Of a stretch of DNA of 64,000 nucleotides, positions 1 to 9,550 are shown piece after piece (positions within the stretch are counted from its first letter, which is position 1; each line of letters starts with the position of its first letter). Source of the stretch: Bradyrhizobium guangdongense (GTDB lineage Bacteria > Pseudomonadota > Alphaproteobacteria > Rhizobiales > Xanthobacteraceae); assembly GCF_004114975.1 (NCBI RefSeq), contig NZ_CP030051.1:930001-994000 (forward strand), in the 5' to 3' direction. Below the pieces are notes generated by a model that saw only the letters and a list, made by a program, of their open reading frames with translations, searched no databases and was not told the DNA's origin. The translations under genes were made by a program, and so were the position numbers.

Positions 1-424
1 GACCTGCGGCAACATCGACACGCAAAATCCCTGCACGGTCTGCACGGATCCGAAGCGCGACCCGGCGATCATCGTCGTCGTCGCCGACGTTGCCGATCTC
101 TGGGCGCTGGAGCGAGCCAATGCGACGCAAGGGCGCTACCACGTGCTGGGAGCGACGCTGTCGCCGCTCGACGGCGTCGGTCCGCAGGACCTGACCATCG
201 ACGCGCTGGTCGCGCGTGCGCATGCAGCCGAGGTGCACGAGATCATCCTGGCGCTGAATGCGACCGTCGACGGCCAAACCACCGCGCATTACATCACCGA
301 CCTTCTTCAGGACGCCAACGTCAAAATAACCCGGCTCGCGCACGGTGTACCTGTCGGTGGCGAGCTTGATTATCTCGATGAGGGCACCCTATCGGCAGCG
401 ATGCGGCAGCGGACCCTGTTCTAG
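1..424 (+). CDS. recR: Recombination protein RecR, 3' part
   Basis: This is the C-terminal part of RecR, which acts with RecF/RecO in gap repair and RecA loading. The reading frame is open from base 2, and the start lies outside the window. The first residues are the end of the four-cysteine zinc finger (CGNID, then PCTVC). They are followed by the Toprim domain ([15 protein letters not shown]) and the conserved C-terminal part with [16 protein letters not shown]. The end, near RTLF, is the usual RecR terminus, so the gene is intact at its 3' end. A recR gene usually follows dnaX and a YbaB gene, which would lie to the left. Confidence 0.95.
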   Translation, partial: TCGNIDTQNPCTVCTDPKRDPAIIVVVADVADLWALERANATQGRYHVLGATLSPLDGVGPQDLTIDALVARAHAAEVHEIILALNATVDGQTTAHYITDLLQDANVKITRLAHGVPVGGELDYLDEGTLSAAMRQRTLF

Positions 425-425
425 A

Positions 426-469
426 GCGTTTTCGAGCGAAGTGGATCCCGGTTCGCGTGAAGAAAACGC
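426..469. repeat. Short dispersed palindromic repeat after recR
   Basis: The arms GCGTTTTC (426-433) and GAAAACGC (462-469) enclose a second inner CGAA/TTCG pairing. From memory, this motif (cgttttcgagcgaagtgg and onward) is a common intergenic repeat in Bradyrhizobium and related Rhizobiales genomes. It begins directly at the recR stop codon. It could help terminate recR, but it has no T-tract. Confidence 0.6.
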
Positions 470-511
470 GTCAAAACGAGAATCTCCATCCAGACTTACG
501 GAACGGACGAC

Positions 512-946
512 ATGACGAAACTTTTCGCCACACGCTTTGCTTTGGTCGCGACGATGCTGCTGCTGGTGACCCCGGCGATCGCCGCGCAGCAGGAGGACGA
601 GGCGCCGCCGCCCCCGAAGCCCGGCAAGCCGATCAGCGCCGGCGAGGTGCTCTCGGGCGAGCTGAACGCCATGAAGATTCGCGACGTCAAGAACGCCGGC
701 AAGCGGATAGCGATGTACCAGATCACCTCCGAGCCGCGCCGCCTGCCGGCGCCGAACGGGCTGTGCGATCTCGAGACCGGGCCCGAGACGTTCCAGCTCG
801 TCACCTCCAGCGACGCGCAGGCCTCGCAGCTGAAATCGTTCGTGGGCAAGGAGATCTCGGTCAAGGTGGACGAGATCACCTGCGCCAGCGATCCCGGCCA
901 GATGAGCGAGGCCGTGGTGACGAAGTGGAGCTTGGTGAAGAAGTAG
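512..946 (+). CDS. Small exported protein of unknown function
   Basis: This 144-residue protein has a clear Sec signal peptide: TK at the N-terminus, a hydrophobic core over residues 8-22, and AIAAQ at the cleavage site. The mature part starts with an acidic, proline-rich linker (EDEAPPPPKPGKP). A compact domain follows with two cysteines, about residues 90 and 130, that could form a disulfide in the periplasm. I do not recognise a named family. It stands alone between recR and the convergent ampG, and its own start is preceded by a purine-rich stretch (acggacgac). Confidence 0.75.
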   Translation: MTKLFATRFALVATMLLLVTPAIAAQQEDEAPPPPKPGKPISAGEVLSGELNAMKIRDVKNAGKRIAMYQITSEPRRLPAPNGLCDLETGPETFQLVTSSDAQASQLKSFVGKEISVKVDEITCASDPGQMSEAVVTKWSLVKK

Positions 947-969
947 TAGGGAGCGAACCGCTCTCTCCC

Positions 970-1057
970 TGTCATTGCGAGGAGCCCTTGCGACGAAGCA
1001 ATCCAGAGTCTTTCCGCGGATGCATTTCTGGATTGCTTCGCTTCGCTCGCAATGACA
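970..1057. repeat. Palindromic intergenic repeat, copy 1 (cattgcgagg family)
   Basis: The outer arms TGTCATTGCGA (970-980) and CGCAATGACA (about 1048-1057), and the inner arms GAAGCAATCCAG and CTGGATTGCTTC, form a long imperfect hairpin between convergent genes. The same element occurs at 15308-15424. It may act as a bidirectional terminator here. Confidence 0.8.
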
Positions 1058-1072
1058 AGGGAGAGCGCCGCG

Positions 1073-2437
1073 TCACACCCTCACTGGCCCCAGCGCCTCG
1101 AAGTGCCCGCGCTTCTGCAGCCAGGCCAGCAGCACCAGGCTCGGGATCGCCACCAGCACGCAGATCACGAAGAACAATGGCCAGCCGGTTGCGCTGGCGA
1201 CGAAGCCGGCGCCCGACGAGAGATAGGTCCGTCCCACCGCCGCAAGTGCGGTGAGCAGCGCATATTGCGTCGCGGTGTGCAGCGGGTTCTGACACAGGGC
1301 GGAGAGATAGGCGACGAAGATCACGGTGCCGACTGCGCTGGTGAAGTTCTCGGCGCAGATCGCGAGCGCCAGCGCCCATTGATTGGTGCCGACCACCGCG
1401 AGCCAGGAGAAGGTGAGGTTGGCCAGCGCCTGCACCACGCCGCCCAGCCAGAGCGAGGTCGCCAGCGAATAGCGCCGCGCGACGAAGCCGCCGGCAAAAC
1501 CACCGATCAGGGTGGCGGCGAGACCGACGCCCTTCACGATCGCCGCGTAATCGTTGCGGGTGAAGCCGAGGTCGATCACGAATGGCGCCGTCATGGTGCC
1601 GGAGAACGCGTCGGTGAACTTGAACAGCACCACGAAAGCGAGCGCGGCGAGCGCATCCTTGCGCGACAGGAATTCCGAGAAGGCGCCGATTGCCGCGTGC
1701 AGCACGCGCGTGAACGCGGTCTCGTCGTGCGTCGCCGCTTCCGCCTGCACGGATTGCTCAGGCTCGGTCGCGACCAGCGCCGTGACCGTTCCGATCAGCA
1801 CCATCGCCGCCATCACCACATAGCCCCACATCCAGGCTGACGGACGTGGAATGCCGCTGCTCTCGAAGCCCGAGACGATGAACAGCGCACCCGCAGTCGA
1901 GACCAGCATGCCGATGCGATACGCCGCGACGTAAGACGCCATGCCGGCCGCCTGCTCGCTCTCCGGCAGGCTCTCGACGCGGAAGGCATCGACCACGATG
2001 TCCTGGGTCGACGACGTCGTCGCCACCAGCAGCGCGCCGAGTGCAACGTAGAATGGCGAACTGGCGGGATTGGTCATCGCCAGCAGCAGGATCGCGACGA
2101 TCAGCAGTATCTGCGAGAACAGCAGCCAGCCGCGCCGCCGCCCGAAGGCGCGGGTGAACAGCGGCACATGCAGCGCATCCACCAGCGGCGCCCACAGGAA
2201 TTTCAGCGTGTAGGGCGTGCCGACCAGCGCGAACAGCCCGATGGTCTTGAGATCGACACCGGCCTCGCGCATCCACACCAAGAGCGTCGATCCCGACAGC
2301 GCCAGCGGCAGCCCCGAGGAGAATCCGAGGAACAGCACGATCAGCACTCGCGGTTGCAGATAAACGGCCAGGCTGTCGCGCCAGGACGTTGCGGGGGCAT
2401 CGGTGCCGGCGGGCGAAGTCGCGTCGGGTGCAGTCAT
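1073..2437 (-). CDS. ampG: AmpG-type muropeptide MFS permease
   Basis: This 454-residue inner-membrane protein has about 12-14 hydrophobic segments and belongs to the AmpG branch of the major facilitator superfamily. AmpG imports GlcNAc-anhydroMurNAc peptides released during wall turnover. The N-terminal half carries the family signature around GFSSGLPLALSGSTLLVWMR (residues 37-56) and the GTPYTLKFLWAPLVDA segment. A nagZ-like gene (29353-30450) could act on the same recycled material, though it is far away. The start is the first ATG, after a short N-terminal tail rich in Ala, Thr and Pro. It is convergent with the small exported protein to its left. Confidence 0.9.
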   Translation of the reverse strand: MTAPDATSPAGTDAPATSWRDSLAVYLQPRVLIVLFLGFSSGLPLALSGSTLLVWMREAGVDLKTIGLFALVGTPYTLKFLWAPLVDALHVPLFTRAFGRRRGWLLFSQILLIVAILLLAMTNPASSPFYVALGALLVATTSSTQDIVVDAFRVESLPESEQAAGMASYVAAYRIGMLVSTAGALFIVSGFESSGIPRPSAWMWGYVVMAAMVLIGTVTALVATEPEQSVQAEAATHDETAFTRVLHAAIGAFSEFLSRKDALAALAFVVLFKFTDAFSGTMTAPFVIDLGFTRNDYAAIVKGVGLAATLIGGFAGGFVARRYSLATSLWLGGVVQALANLTFSWLAVVGTNQWALALAICAENFTSAVGTVIFVAYLSALCQNPLHTATQYALLTALAAVGRTYLSSGAGFVASATGWPLFFVICVLVAIPSLVLLAWLQKRGHFEALGPVRV

Positions 2438-2471
2438 AGGAAGGTGTTAGCAGATTCTGGGGGCGCTGCCT

Positions 2472-2610
2472 CATCTCCCTCTCCCCGTTCTTACGGGGAG
2501 AGGGTTGGGGTGAGGGGCATCTCTCCACACGGGAGGCGACGACGGACCTGTACCCCTCACCCGGATCGCAAGAGCGATCCGACCTCTCCCCGCAAGCGGG
2601 GAGAGGTGAG
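2472..2610. repeat. Bradyrhizobial CTCTCCCC palindromic repeat, copy 1
   Basis: Two GC-rich hairpins flank a middle region. The first is CTCTCCCCGttcttaCGGGGAGAG (about 2480-2502), and the second is CTCTCCCCgcaagcGGGGAGAG (about 2584-2606). The whole module reappears in inverse orientation at 8392-8549, with the same spacing and the same gatcgcaagagcgatc-like middle. It fills the gap between ampG and rmuC. Confidence 0.8.
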
Positions 2611-2614
2611 CGGC

Positions 2615-3814
2615 TCACTCCCCCGCCTGGAGCTTCCTTGGAAACAGCTCGCCCGCTCCCGCCACCAGCCGCGGGCCCTCCGCCGGTGTGTCGGTCTTGC
2701 TGAAATCCAGCTCCTCGATCCGCCCCGCGCGCTTCTCGATCTTGTCGGCCGAGATCAGGATCTGTCGGACATCCTCGTTCGCGTCGGCGAAATGCTTCTG
2801 CAATTTCAGCACGCGGTCGCGCAGGCGGCCCAGATCATCGCCGAGCTTGATCACCTCGGTCTGGATCAGGTCGGCGGCGTCGCGCATGCGTGCATCCTTC
2901 ATGATCTGCTGCATCACCTGGATCGCGAGCATCAGCAGCGAAGGCGAAACCAGCACCACGCGGGCGCGATAGGCTTTCTGGATTACGTCGTCGAAACCGT
3001 CATGGATCTCGGCGTAGACCGATTCCGACGGCACGAACATGAGCGCCATCTCCTGGGTTTCACCGGTGACGAGGTATTTTTCGGCGATGTCGCTGACATG
3101 CTTCATCACGTCGCCGCGCAGCCGTTGCGTGGCAAGGCGCTTCTCCTCGTCGGTGCGGGCGTCGTGCAGCGCGGTCATCGCTTCCAGCGGGAATTTCGCG
3201 TCGATGCAGAGCGGGCGCTGGTCGGGCAGGAATACGACGCAGTCCGGCCGCTTTCCGGTCGAAAGCGTGAACTGGAATTCGTAGGACCCTTTGGGAAGAC
3301 CGTCCTGGACGATCGCCTCCATCCGGGCCTGGCCGAAGGCGCCGCGCGACTGCTTGTTGGCGAGCACGTCGCGCAAGGTCGTCACCTGCGTAGTGAGGTC
3401 GGTGAGGTTCTTGTGTGCGCTGTCGATAATTCCGAGCCGCTCATGCAGCGCGCGCAGGCTCTCCATGGTGTTGCGGGTCGAATGTTCCATGGACTGGCCG
3501 ACCCGATGGGTCACCGAATCCAGCCGCTCGTTGACCGCCCGCGCCATCTCCGCCTGCCGGCCGGCCAGGGCCTGGGTCATGGCATCGACCCTGCCCGAGG
3601 CTTCGCTCTGGGCGTGCAGGACCTGGGCGAGCCGCTCCTCCAGCTCGTCGGCCCGGATCGCACTCGCCATCGCGAGTTCCGCGCCGCGGCGCCCGGATCG
3701 CGCGATCACGACGGCAATCACCACCAACAGGATGAGGACGAGCGCGCCGAAGCCGATCAGCGCATCGATCGTGCGCACCGGCCAGTCGCCCAGCATGAAA
3801 ATGATATCGTTCAT
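2615..3814 (-). CDS. rmuC: DNA recombination protein RmuC
   Basis: This 399-residue protein has one N-terminal membrane segment (ALIGFGALVLILLVVIAVVI). A long alpha-helical coiled-coil region follows, then the RmuC nuclease-like core (GSYEFQFTLSTGKRPDCVVF, then CIDAKFPLEAM). RmuC limits inversion recombination at short inverted repeats. I place the start at the ATG at 3814 because it is preceded by AGAAGGG, and the in-frame extension to 3844 adds only an unlikely Ala/Arg stretch. It is transcribed away from the divergent def gene. Confidence 0.9.
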   Translation of the reverse strand: MNDIIFMLGDWPVRTIDALIGFGALVLILLVVIAVVIARSGRRGAELAMASAIRADELEERLAQVLHAQSEASGRVDAMTQALAGRQAEMARAVNERLDSVTHRVGQSMEHSTRNTMESLRALHERLGIIDSAHKNLTDLTTQVTTLRDVLANKQSRGAFGQARMEAIVQDGLPKGSYEFQFTLSTGKRPDCVVFLPDQRPLCIDAKFPLEAMTALHDARTDEEKRLATQRLRGDVMKHVSDIAEKYLVTGETQEMALMFVPSESVYAEIHDGFDDVIQKAYRARVVLVSPSLLMLAIQVMQQIMKDARMRDAADLIQTEVIKLGDDLGRLRDRVLKLQKHFADANEDVRQILISADKIEKRAGRIEELDFSKTDTPAEGPRLVAGAGELFPRKLQAGE

Positions 3815-3986
3815 GGCTGCCCTTCTAGCCGATTCGGCGGCCAAGGGCGAACGAAGAGGGAACGGGCTCGGTTAACGGTCCCCTCGTTTTTATGGTTAAC
3901 GAAAGCTGAAGTTTTATGGTTAGCGGAGCGTTAACGTGTTCCCGGCCGCATTGACCGCTTGTCGCGCGCGGCTTAAATCGCCCGCC

Positions 3987-4511
3987 ATGGCCCTCAGAGA
4001 AATCATCATCCTGCCCGACAAGCAGCTGCGTCTGGTCTCCAAGCCGATCGAGAAGGTCACCTCGGAGATCCGCAAGCTTGCCGACGACATGTTCGAGACC
4101 ATGTACGACGCGCCCGGCATTGGCCTGGCGGCGATCCAGATCGCGCAGCCGCTGCGGCTGATCACCATGGACCTCGCCAAGCCCAACCAGGACGGTGAGA
4201 CCAAGCCGGAGCCGCGCGTCTTCATCAATCCGGAGATCCTCGCCTCGTCCGAGGAGCTCTCCACCTACGAGGAAGGCTGCCTGTCGATCCCTGAATATTA
4301 CGAGGAGGTCGAGCGGCCGGCGAAGGTGCGCGTGCGCTTCACCGACCTCGACGGCAAGGTGCACGAGGAGGACGCCGAAGGCCTTTACGCCACCTGCATC
4401 CAGCACGAGATCGACCATCTCAACGGCGTGTTGTTCGTCGACTATCTGTCAAAGCTCAAGCGCGACCGCGTGATCAAGAAGTTCGAGAAAGCCGCCAAGC
4501 GCGCTGAGTGA
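3987..4511 (+). CDS. def: Peptide deformylase
   Basis: This 174-residue metalloenzyme removes the formyl group from the N-terminal methionine of new proteins. All three family motifs are present: [13 protein letters not shown] and QHEIDHL, which supply the metal ligands Cys and two His and the catalytic Glu. The start MALREI at 3987 fits the family; the upstream in-frame codons look like leader sequence. It is followed by fmt, the enzyme that adds the formyl group, a classical pairing. A repeat-filled gap of about 215 bases lies between them. Confidence 0.95.
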   Translation: MALREIIILPDKQLRLVSKPIEKVTSEIRKLADDMFETMYDAPGIGLAAIQIAQPLRLITMDLAKPNQDGETKPEPRVFINPEILASSEELSTYEEGCLSIPEYYEEVERPAKVRVRFTDLDGKVHEEDAEGLYATCIQHEIDHLNGVLFVDYLSKLKRDRVIKKFEKAAKRAE

Positions 4512-4551
4512 GTCAATTGTAACCGACTGGTGTTGTCCCACGCTCCCCTGC

Positions 4552-4712
4552 GCTCCCTCCCCCTTGTGGGGGAGGGTGGGGGAGAGGGGTAGACCAGCAA
4601 ATGGTGCTCTCGATTCTCGGAGTGCCAACAACAAAGCGCCCGCGCTCACGGCGAGAGAGCGCGTCGTGTGGCACCCCTCTCCCCCACCCTCCCCCACAAG
4701 GGGGAGGGAACG
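4552..4712. repeat. Inverted CCCTCCCCC repeat pair before fmt
   Basis: A left arm (about 4552-4590) and its near-exact inverted copy (about 4673-4710) flank roughly 80 bases. Each arm is itself a small palindrome (ccctcccccTTGTGGGGGAGGG). The right arm is open in the fmt frame and translates as [11 protein letters not shown], so a longer, probably false, start at 4668 exists. The element sits between def and fmt. Confidence 0.8.
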
Positions 4713-4727
4713 CAGCGAGTTCTGTTG

Positions 4728-5651
4728 ATGCCCCTCCGCCTGATCTTCATGGGCACGCCCGATTTCTCGGTGCCGACGCTGCTCGAACTGGTCGCGCACG
4801 GCCACGAGATCGTGGCCGTGTACACCCGTGCACCGAAGCCGGGCGGCCGGCGCGGGCTGCAGATGCAGCCGACCCCGGTCGAGGAGGCCGCGCGAAAGCT
4901 CGGCGTGCCTGTGCTGACGCCGAAGACGCTGAAGACGGAGGAAGCGCTGGAAGAGTTTCGTGGGTTCGACGCCGATGCGGCCGTCGTCGTCGCCTACGGC
5001 ATGATCCTGCCGCAGGCGATCCTCGATGCGCCCAAACTCGGCTGCTACAATCTGCATGCCTCGCTCTTGCCGCGCTGGCGCGGCGCCGCGCCGATCAACC
5101 GCGCCATCATGGCGGGCGATGCCGAGAGCGGCGTCATGGTGATGAAGATGGATATCGGCCTCGATACCGGCGACGTCGCCATGGCCGAGCGCCTTGCCAT
5201 CTCGGACAACATGACCGCGCTCGATCTGCATGATCGCCTCTCCCGCCTCGGCGCCGATCTGATGGTGCGCGCGATGGCCGCGCTCGACCGCGGCGGGCTC
5301 CAGCTGAAGAAGCAGAGCGAGGACGGCGTCACCTATGCGGCCAAGATCGACAAGGCCGAAGCGCGGATCGACTGGAGCAAGCCCGCGCACGCGGTGCTGC
5401 GCCACATCCACGGCTTGTCGCCGTTCCCCGGCGCCTGGGCCGAGCTTGAGAACGCTCGGGTAAAAATCCTGCGCTGCGAGTTGGCCAAAGGCTCGGGCGA
5501 TCCGGGCACGGTGCTGGACGATCAGCTCACGATCGCCTGCGGGGAGGGCGCCATCCGCGTTCTCGAGCTGCAGCGCGAAGGCAAGGCGCGGATGCAGGCC
5601 ACCGACTTCCTGCGTGGCGTCCCTGTGAAGCCGCCGATGCGGCTTTCCTGA
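4728..5651 (+). CDS. fmt: Methionyl-tRNA formyltransferase
   Basis: This 307-residue enzyme transfers formyl from 10-formyl-tetrahydrofolate to Met-tRNA(fMet). The N-terminal formyltransferase domain has [11 protein letters not shown], the catalytic stretch [16 protein letters not shown] (Asn, His) and the later Asp in DIGLDTGD. The C-terminal tRNA-binding domain follows from about residue 205. The start at 4728 ([11 protein letters not shown]) is chosen because upstream codons lie in a palindromic repeat. The stop TGA shares its last base with the truA ATG at 5651, so the two are translationally coupled. Confidence 0.95.
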   Translation: MPLRLIFMGTPDFSVPTLLELVAHGHEIVAVYTRAPKPGGRRGLQMQPTPVEEAARKLGVPVLTPKTLKTEEALEEFRGFDADAAVVVAYGMILPQAILDAPKLGCYNLHASLLPRWRGAAPINRAIMAGDAESGVMVMKMDIGLDTGDVAMAERLAISDNMTALDLHDRLSRLGADLMVRAMAALDRGGLQLKKQSEDGVTYAAKIDKAEARIDWSKPAHAVLRHIHGLSPFPGAWAELENARVKILRCELAKGSGDPGTVLDDQLTIACGEGAIRVLELQREGKARMQATDFLRGVPVKPPMRLS

Positions 5652-6388
5652 TGCCGCGCTACAAGCTCACCATCGAATATGACGGCGCGCCGTTCTTCGG
5701 CTGGCAGGTGCAGGACACGCTGCCCTCGGTGCAGGGTGCACTGGAAGCGGCCGTGAAGGCGATGACCGGCGCCGATCTGCGGGTGCACGGCGCCGGTCGC
5801 ACCGATGCCGGCGTGCATGCGCGCGGCCAGGTCGCGCACGTCGATGTCGAGAAGCAGTTTCCGCCGGGGCGCTTTCGTGATGGCTTGAACGCGCATCTGC
5901 GCCCGCATCCGATCGCGGTGCTCGAGGCGGAGATCGTGCCCGACAGCTTCGAAGCGCGTTTCTCGGCGGTGAAGCGGCACTATCGCTATCGCGTCGTCAA
6001 CACCCGCGCCAATCTCGCGCTCGACGTCGGCCACGCCTGGCGCGTGCCGCGCAAGCTCGATGCCGATGCGATGCATGCAGCAGCGCAGCGCCTGCTCGGC
6101 AAGCACGACTTCACCACCTTCCGCGACACCGAGTGCCAGGCCAAATCTCCGGAGAAGACGCTCGACCAGCTCGACGTGATGCGCGACGGCCGCGAGATCA
6201 TCATCGTCACGTCGGCGCGCTCGTTCCTGCACAGCCAGGTGCGCTCGATGGTGGGCTCGCTGGTCTGGGTCGGCGAAGGCCGCTGGACCGCAGACGACCT
6301 CTCCGCAGCACTCGCCGCGCGTAACCGCTCAGCCTGCGGCATCGTCGCTCCGCCAGAGGGGCTGTATTTGATGAAGGTGGATTACTAG
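5651..6388 (+). CDS. truA: tRNA pseudouridine(38-40) synthase
   Basis: This 245-residue enzyme makes pseudouridine at positions 38-40 in the tRNA anticodon arm. The catalytic Asp lies in GRTDAGVHA (residues about 50-58), and the C-terminal region carries [18 protein letters not shown], as in the family. Length is normal. It overlaps the fmt stop by one base (TGATG), so def, fmt and truA form one translation-related transcription unit. Confidence 0.95.
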   Translation: MPRYKLTIEYDGAPFFGWQVQDTLPSVQGALEAAVKAMTGADLRVHGAGRTDAGVHARGQVAHVDVEKQFPPGRFRDGLNAHLRPHPIAVLEAEIVPDSFEARFSAVKRHYRYRVVNTRANLALDVGHAWRVPRKLDADAMHAAAQRLLGKHDFTTFRDTECQAKSPEKTLDQLDVMRDGREIIIVTSARSFLHSQVRSMVGSLVWVGEGRWTADDLSAALAARNRSACGIVAPPEGLYLMKVDY

Positions 6389-6418
6389 AGAGGCGCAAGC
6401 TGGCGCAGCCTTCTCGGT

Positions 6419-6521
6419 GTCATGCCCCGCGAAGGCGGGGCATCCAGTACCCCGCGCCCTCTCGGTTCTATCACTGCCGTCTCGGAGTACTGGATCGCCT
6501 GGTCAAGCCGGGCGATGACGG
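6419..6521. repeat. Palindromic intergenic repeat (gtcatgccccgc family)
   Basis: The outer arms GTCAT and ATGAC, a short inner hairpin CCCCGCgaaggCGGGG, and the arms CCAGTAC (6444-6450) and GTACTGG (6487-6493) form a composite hairpin between convergent truA and dapE. This type (tcatgccccgcgaaggcggggcatccagta) is, from memory, widespread in Bradyrhizobium and Rhodopseudomonas. Confidence 0.7.
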
Positions 6522-6546
6522 TGGTGGTCGATGCGGCAGCAGCGCC

Positions 6547-7713
6547 TCACCCAAAATACCGCGTCAGAATCCCGCGATAGACCTTGGTCAGCTTCTCCAG
6601 ATCCGTCACCGGCACGCGCTCATCGACCTGGTGCATGGTCTGGCCGACCAGGCCGAACTCGATCACCGGGCAGTAGCTCGAGATGAAGCGGGCGTCCGAG
6701 GTGCCGCCGGAGGTCGACAGCTCCGGCTTGCGGCCTGTCACCTCCTCGATCGCCGACACCGCGAGATCGGTGAACGGGCCGGGCTTGGTGACGAACACGT
6801 TGGAGTTCGACGGCTCCCAGACGATGCGGGCCTTGATGCGGTTGCCGCAGGCTTTGGCGAGGCGGGTCTCGACCAGCTCGCGCAAGGACGCTTGTGTGTG
6901 GTTGTCGTTGTAACGGATGTTGAACCTGGCGCGGGCCTCGCCGGGGATGACGTTGAAGGCCTTGTTGCCGACGTCGACCGAGACGAATTCGAGATTGGAA
7001 GCCTGAAACTGCGCGCTGCCATGGTCGAGGGGCTCGTCCGAGATCGCCACGATGAGCCGCGAAATATCTGGCACCGGATTGGCCGCGCGGTGCGGATAGG
7101 CGACATGGCCCTGCACACCGTCGACGTAAAGCGTGCCCGATTGCGAGCCGCGCCGGCCGACCTTGATGGTGTCGCCGAGCGACTCGACATTGGAGGGCTC
7201 GCCCAGCACGCAATGATCGAATTTTTCGCCGCGCTCGGCGGCCCATTTCAAGAGCTTGATGGTGCCGTTGATGGAGACGTCTTCCTCGTCGCCGGTGATC
7301 AGGAACGAGATCGAGCCTTTACCATCCGCGCGCGGTTTGCCGCCGTTCGCCGCAAGATGCTCCAACACCGCGGCGACGGAGCAGGCAATGCCGCCCTTCA
7401 TGTCCACAGCGCCGCGGCCGTGCAGGAAGCCGTCCTTCACCTCGCCGGAGAACGCGCCGACGCTCCAGGCGCTCTCGTCGCCCGGCGGCACCACGTCGGT
7501 ATGGCCGGCGAAGGTGATGTGCGGTCCATCGGTGCCGATCCGCGCATAGAGATTGTCGACGTCGGCGGTGCCTTCCTCGCTGAAGGTCACGCGGTGACAG
7601 GTGAAGCCGGCTGCGATCAAGGCTTTTTCAAGCACGCCGAGCGCGCCGGCGTCTTGAGGGGTTACCGAGGGGCAGCGGATGAGGTCGCGGGCAATGGAGA
7701 GAGCATCGGTCAT
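6547..7713 (-). CDS. dapE: Succinyl-diaminopimelate desuccinylase
   Basis: This 388-residue zinc peptidase-family (M20) enzyme cleaves N-succinyl-LL-diaminopimelate in the lysine and peptidoglycan precursor pathway. Metal and catalytic motifs are visible: [30 protein letters not shown] with the Glu pair, HCVLGEPSN, and the C-terminal [20 protein letters not shown], typical of DapE, is present. Its ATG overlaps the stop of the DUF805 gene (ATGA), and dapD lies just upstream on the same strand, so two pathway steps are clustered. Confidence 0.95.
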   Translation of the reverse strand: MTDALSIARDLIRCPSVTPQDAGALGVLEKALIAAGFTCHRVTFSEEGTADVDNLYARIGTDGPHITFAGHTDVVPPGDESAWSVGAFSGEVKDGFLHGRGAVDMKGGIACSVAAVLEHLAANGGKPRADGKGSISFLITGDEEDVSINGTIKLLKWAAERGEKFDHCVLGEPSNVESLGDTIKVGRRGSQSGTLYVDGVQGHVAYPHRAANPVPDISRLIVAISDEPLDHGSAQFQASNLEFVSVDVGNKAFNVIPGEARARFNIRYNDNHTQASLRELVETRLAKACGNRIKARIVWEPSNSNVFVTKPGPFTDLAVSAIEEVTGRKPELSTSGGTSDARFISSYCPVIEFGLVGQTMHQVDERVPVTDLEKLTKVYRGILTRYFG

Positions 7714-8303
7714 GCTTCCGGCTTAACACGCCATTGCGGCGGCGGGCCAGCCTTCTGCGTGGACATTTCGAGCTCGCGTTGCTGATCCCAACCCGGCTTG
7801 CCCGCGGGCGAGACGTAGAGCGGATCGGCGCCGAAGCGGTTGGTCTTCCTCGAGCCGCGGAAGAACAGCAGTTCGATCCCGCCCCAGGTCGCGAGCACGA
7901 ATGAGATCAGGGCCAGCGCGAAACCGATATAGCCGTTGCCGATCCGGTCCACGAACTGGTTGATCAGTCCGGGAAGGACGAAAAAGGGCAGCACCCACCA
8001 GGCGCTCTTGTCGCGGTCATGCAGCCGCTTGATGGACGTTGCGGCGAACACCCACGCAAACAGCGGCGTGCCGATCACCTTGGCCACGACCAACGGGAGG
8101 TCGGTGCGCGACAGCGTGCGATAGTTGTCGGGATCGACGGCCTTGAAGATGTCGTCGACCGCGAAACCGAACGAGCGGGCACCGAGCGCCGCCACGATGG
8201 CCGCCAGGAAGATCATCCAGCAGACGATGATGAGCCCGGCCAGCCAATATTTGGCCCGGTTGATGCGGCCCTCGAAGCGGAAGAGATACCAGGTCCAGTC
8301 CAT
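7710..8303 (-). CDS. DUF805 inner-membrane protein
   Basis: This 197-residue protein starts with the DUF805 signature [20 protein letters not shown]. Three to four membrane segments follow, with the conserved [12 protein letters not shown] loop. The function of DUF805 proteins is not established. The start at 8303 is set by this signature; upstream codons run through a palindromic repeat. The stop overlaps the dapE start by four bases, so dapE is probably co-translated with it. Confidence 0.88.
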   Translation of the reverse strand: MDWTWYLFRFEGRINRAKYWLAGLIIVCWMIFLAAIVAALGARSFGFAVDDIFKAVDPDNYRTLSRTDLPLVVAKVIGTPLFAWVFAATSIKRLHDRDKSAWWVLPFFVLPGLINQFVDRIGNGYIGFALALISFVLATWGGIELLFFRGSRKTNRFGADPLYVSPAGKPGWDQQRELEMSTQKAGPPPQWRVKPEA

Positions 8304-8391
8304 GCGAAAGGCTCCGGGCGAGAGAAAGCACCCAGGAATTGGTCGCGATGGAGGCAGAGAGGGTTCGATGAAGAAGGCCGCGCGGGCTTGC

Positions 8392-8549
8392 TTTACCTCG
8401 CCCCGCTTGCGGGGAGAGGTCGGATTGCTTTGGCGCGCGACTGCGCGCCTGAGCAATCCGGGTGAGGGGGTACAGGTCTCGTGGCCATCTCATTCGTTGA
8501 GAGAGGCCCCTCACCCCAACCCTCTCCCCGTAAGAACGGGGAGAGGGGG
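8392..8549. repeat. Bradyrhizobial CTCTCCCC palindromic repeat, copy 2 (inverted)
   Basis: This is the reverse complement of the module at 2472-2610. It starts with CCCCgcttgcGGGGAGAGGTCGGATTGC and ends with CTCTCCCCGtaagaaCGGGGAGAGG, separated by a variable middle that contains GGTGAGGGGGTACAGGT. It lies between dapD and the DUF805 gene. Confidence 0.8.
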
Positions 8550-8560
8550 TGGAGGGAGGC

Positions 8561-9406
8561 TCAGTCCCGCAGCAGCTCGTTGATGCTGGTCTTCGAGCGC
8601 GTGCGCTCGTCGACGCGCTTGACGATCACGGCGCAGGCGGTGCTCGGGCCGATCTGGCCGTTCTTCATCGGCTTGCCGGGCAGCGCGCCGGGCACGACAA
8701 CCGAATATTCAGGCACTTCACCCATGAAGACTTCGCCGGTCTCGCGGTCGACGATCTTGGTCGAGGCGCCCAGGAACACACCCATCGCCAGCACCGCGCC
8801 CTTGCGTACGATCACGCCTTCGGCGACCTCCGAGCGCGCGCCGATGAAGCAATCGTCTTCGATGATCACGGGCTCGGCCTGCAGCGGCTCGAGCACGCCG
8901 CCGATGCCGGCGCCGCCGGAGATGTGCACGCGCTTGCCGATCTGCGCGCAGGAGCCGACGGTGGCCCAGGTGTCCACCATGGTGCTCTCATCGACGTAAG
9001 CACCGAGATTGACGAAGGACGGCATCAGCACGACGTTCTTGGCGATGAAGGCCGAGCGGCGCACCACCGCGCCCGGCACCGCGCGGAAACCGGCGTCGCG
9101 AAAACGGTTGGGCCCCCAGCCTTCGAACTTCGAGGGCACCTTGTCCCACCAGTTCGCCTGGCCCGGGCCGCCGGGAATGACGTCCATGTCATTGAGGCGG
9201 AAGGACAGCAGCACGGCCTTCTTCAGCCACTGATTGACCTTCCACTTGCCGTCGGTGCCGCGCTCGGCGACGCGCGCCTCGCCCCGGTCCAGAATCTCCA
9301 GCGACTGGTTCACGGCGTCGCACACCTCGCCCTTGGTCGAGGTCGAGATGGTCTCGCGCGCGTCGAAGGCGCTGTTGATGGTGGATTCCAGGGCGGACAG
9401 GGACAT
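8561..9406 (-). CDS. dapD: Tetrahydrodipicolinate N-succinyltransferase
   Basis: This 281-residue enzyme uses succinyl-CoA in the step before DapC/DapE in lysine synthesis. The C-terminal two thirds is a left-handed beta-helix of hexapeptide repeats ([20 protein letters not shown], then [20 protein letters not shown]). [19 protein letters not shown] is highly conserved in DapD. The start MSLSALE at 9406 follows GAGGAAG, a good ribosome site; the longer open frame to 9484 lacks one. It probably heads the dapD-DUF805-dapE unit. Confidence 0.95.
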   Translation of the reverse strand: MSLSALESTINSAFDARETISTSTKGEVCDAVNQSLEILDRGEARVAERGTDGKWKVNQWLKKAVLLSFRLNDMDVIPGGPGQANWWDKVPSKFEGWGPNRFRDAGFRAVPGAVVRRSAFIAKNVVLMPSFVNLGAYVDESTMVDTWATVGSCAQIGKRVHISGGAGIGGVLEPLQAEPVIIEDDCFIGARSEVAEGVIVRKGAVLAMGVFLGASTKIVDRETGEVFMGEVPEYSVVVPGALPGKPMKNGQIGPSTACAVIVKRVDERTRSKTSINELLRD

Positions 9407-9490
9407 CGGAGGGCTTCCTCGAAACCGGAGTTGTCTTAGGGGAAATCGAGGGGGCTTTTTCGGGATTTGGGCCGAGAGAGTCAAGAACGC

Positions 9491-9549
9491 GACCCGCTAT
9501 GTTCCGGGGACCTGTCGATGCACCCGGAACATGGCCGCTTCAGCGGGTC
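9491..9549. terminator. Nested double hairpin between DUF302 gene and dapD
   Basis: Two perfect stems are nested: outer GACCCGCT (9491-9498) with AGCGGGTC (9542-9549), and inner ATGTTCCGGG (9499-9508) with CCCGGAACAT (9523-9532). It begins two bases after the DUF302 stop on the minus strand, so a terminator role is likely. There is no long T-run after it. Confidence 0.55.
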
Positions 9550-9550
9550 T

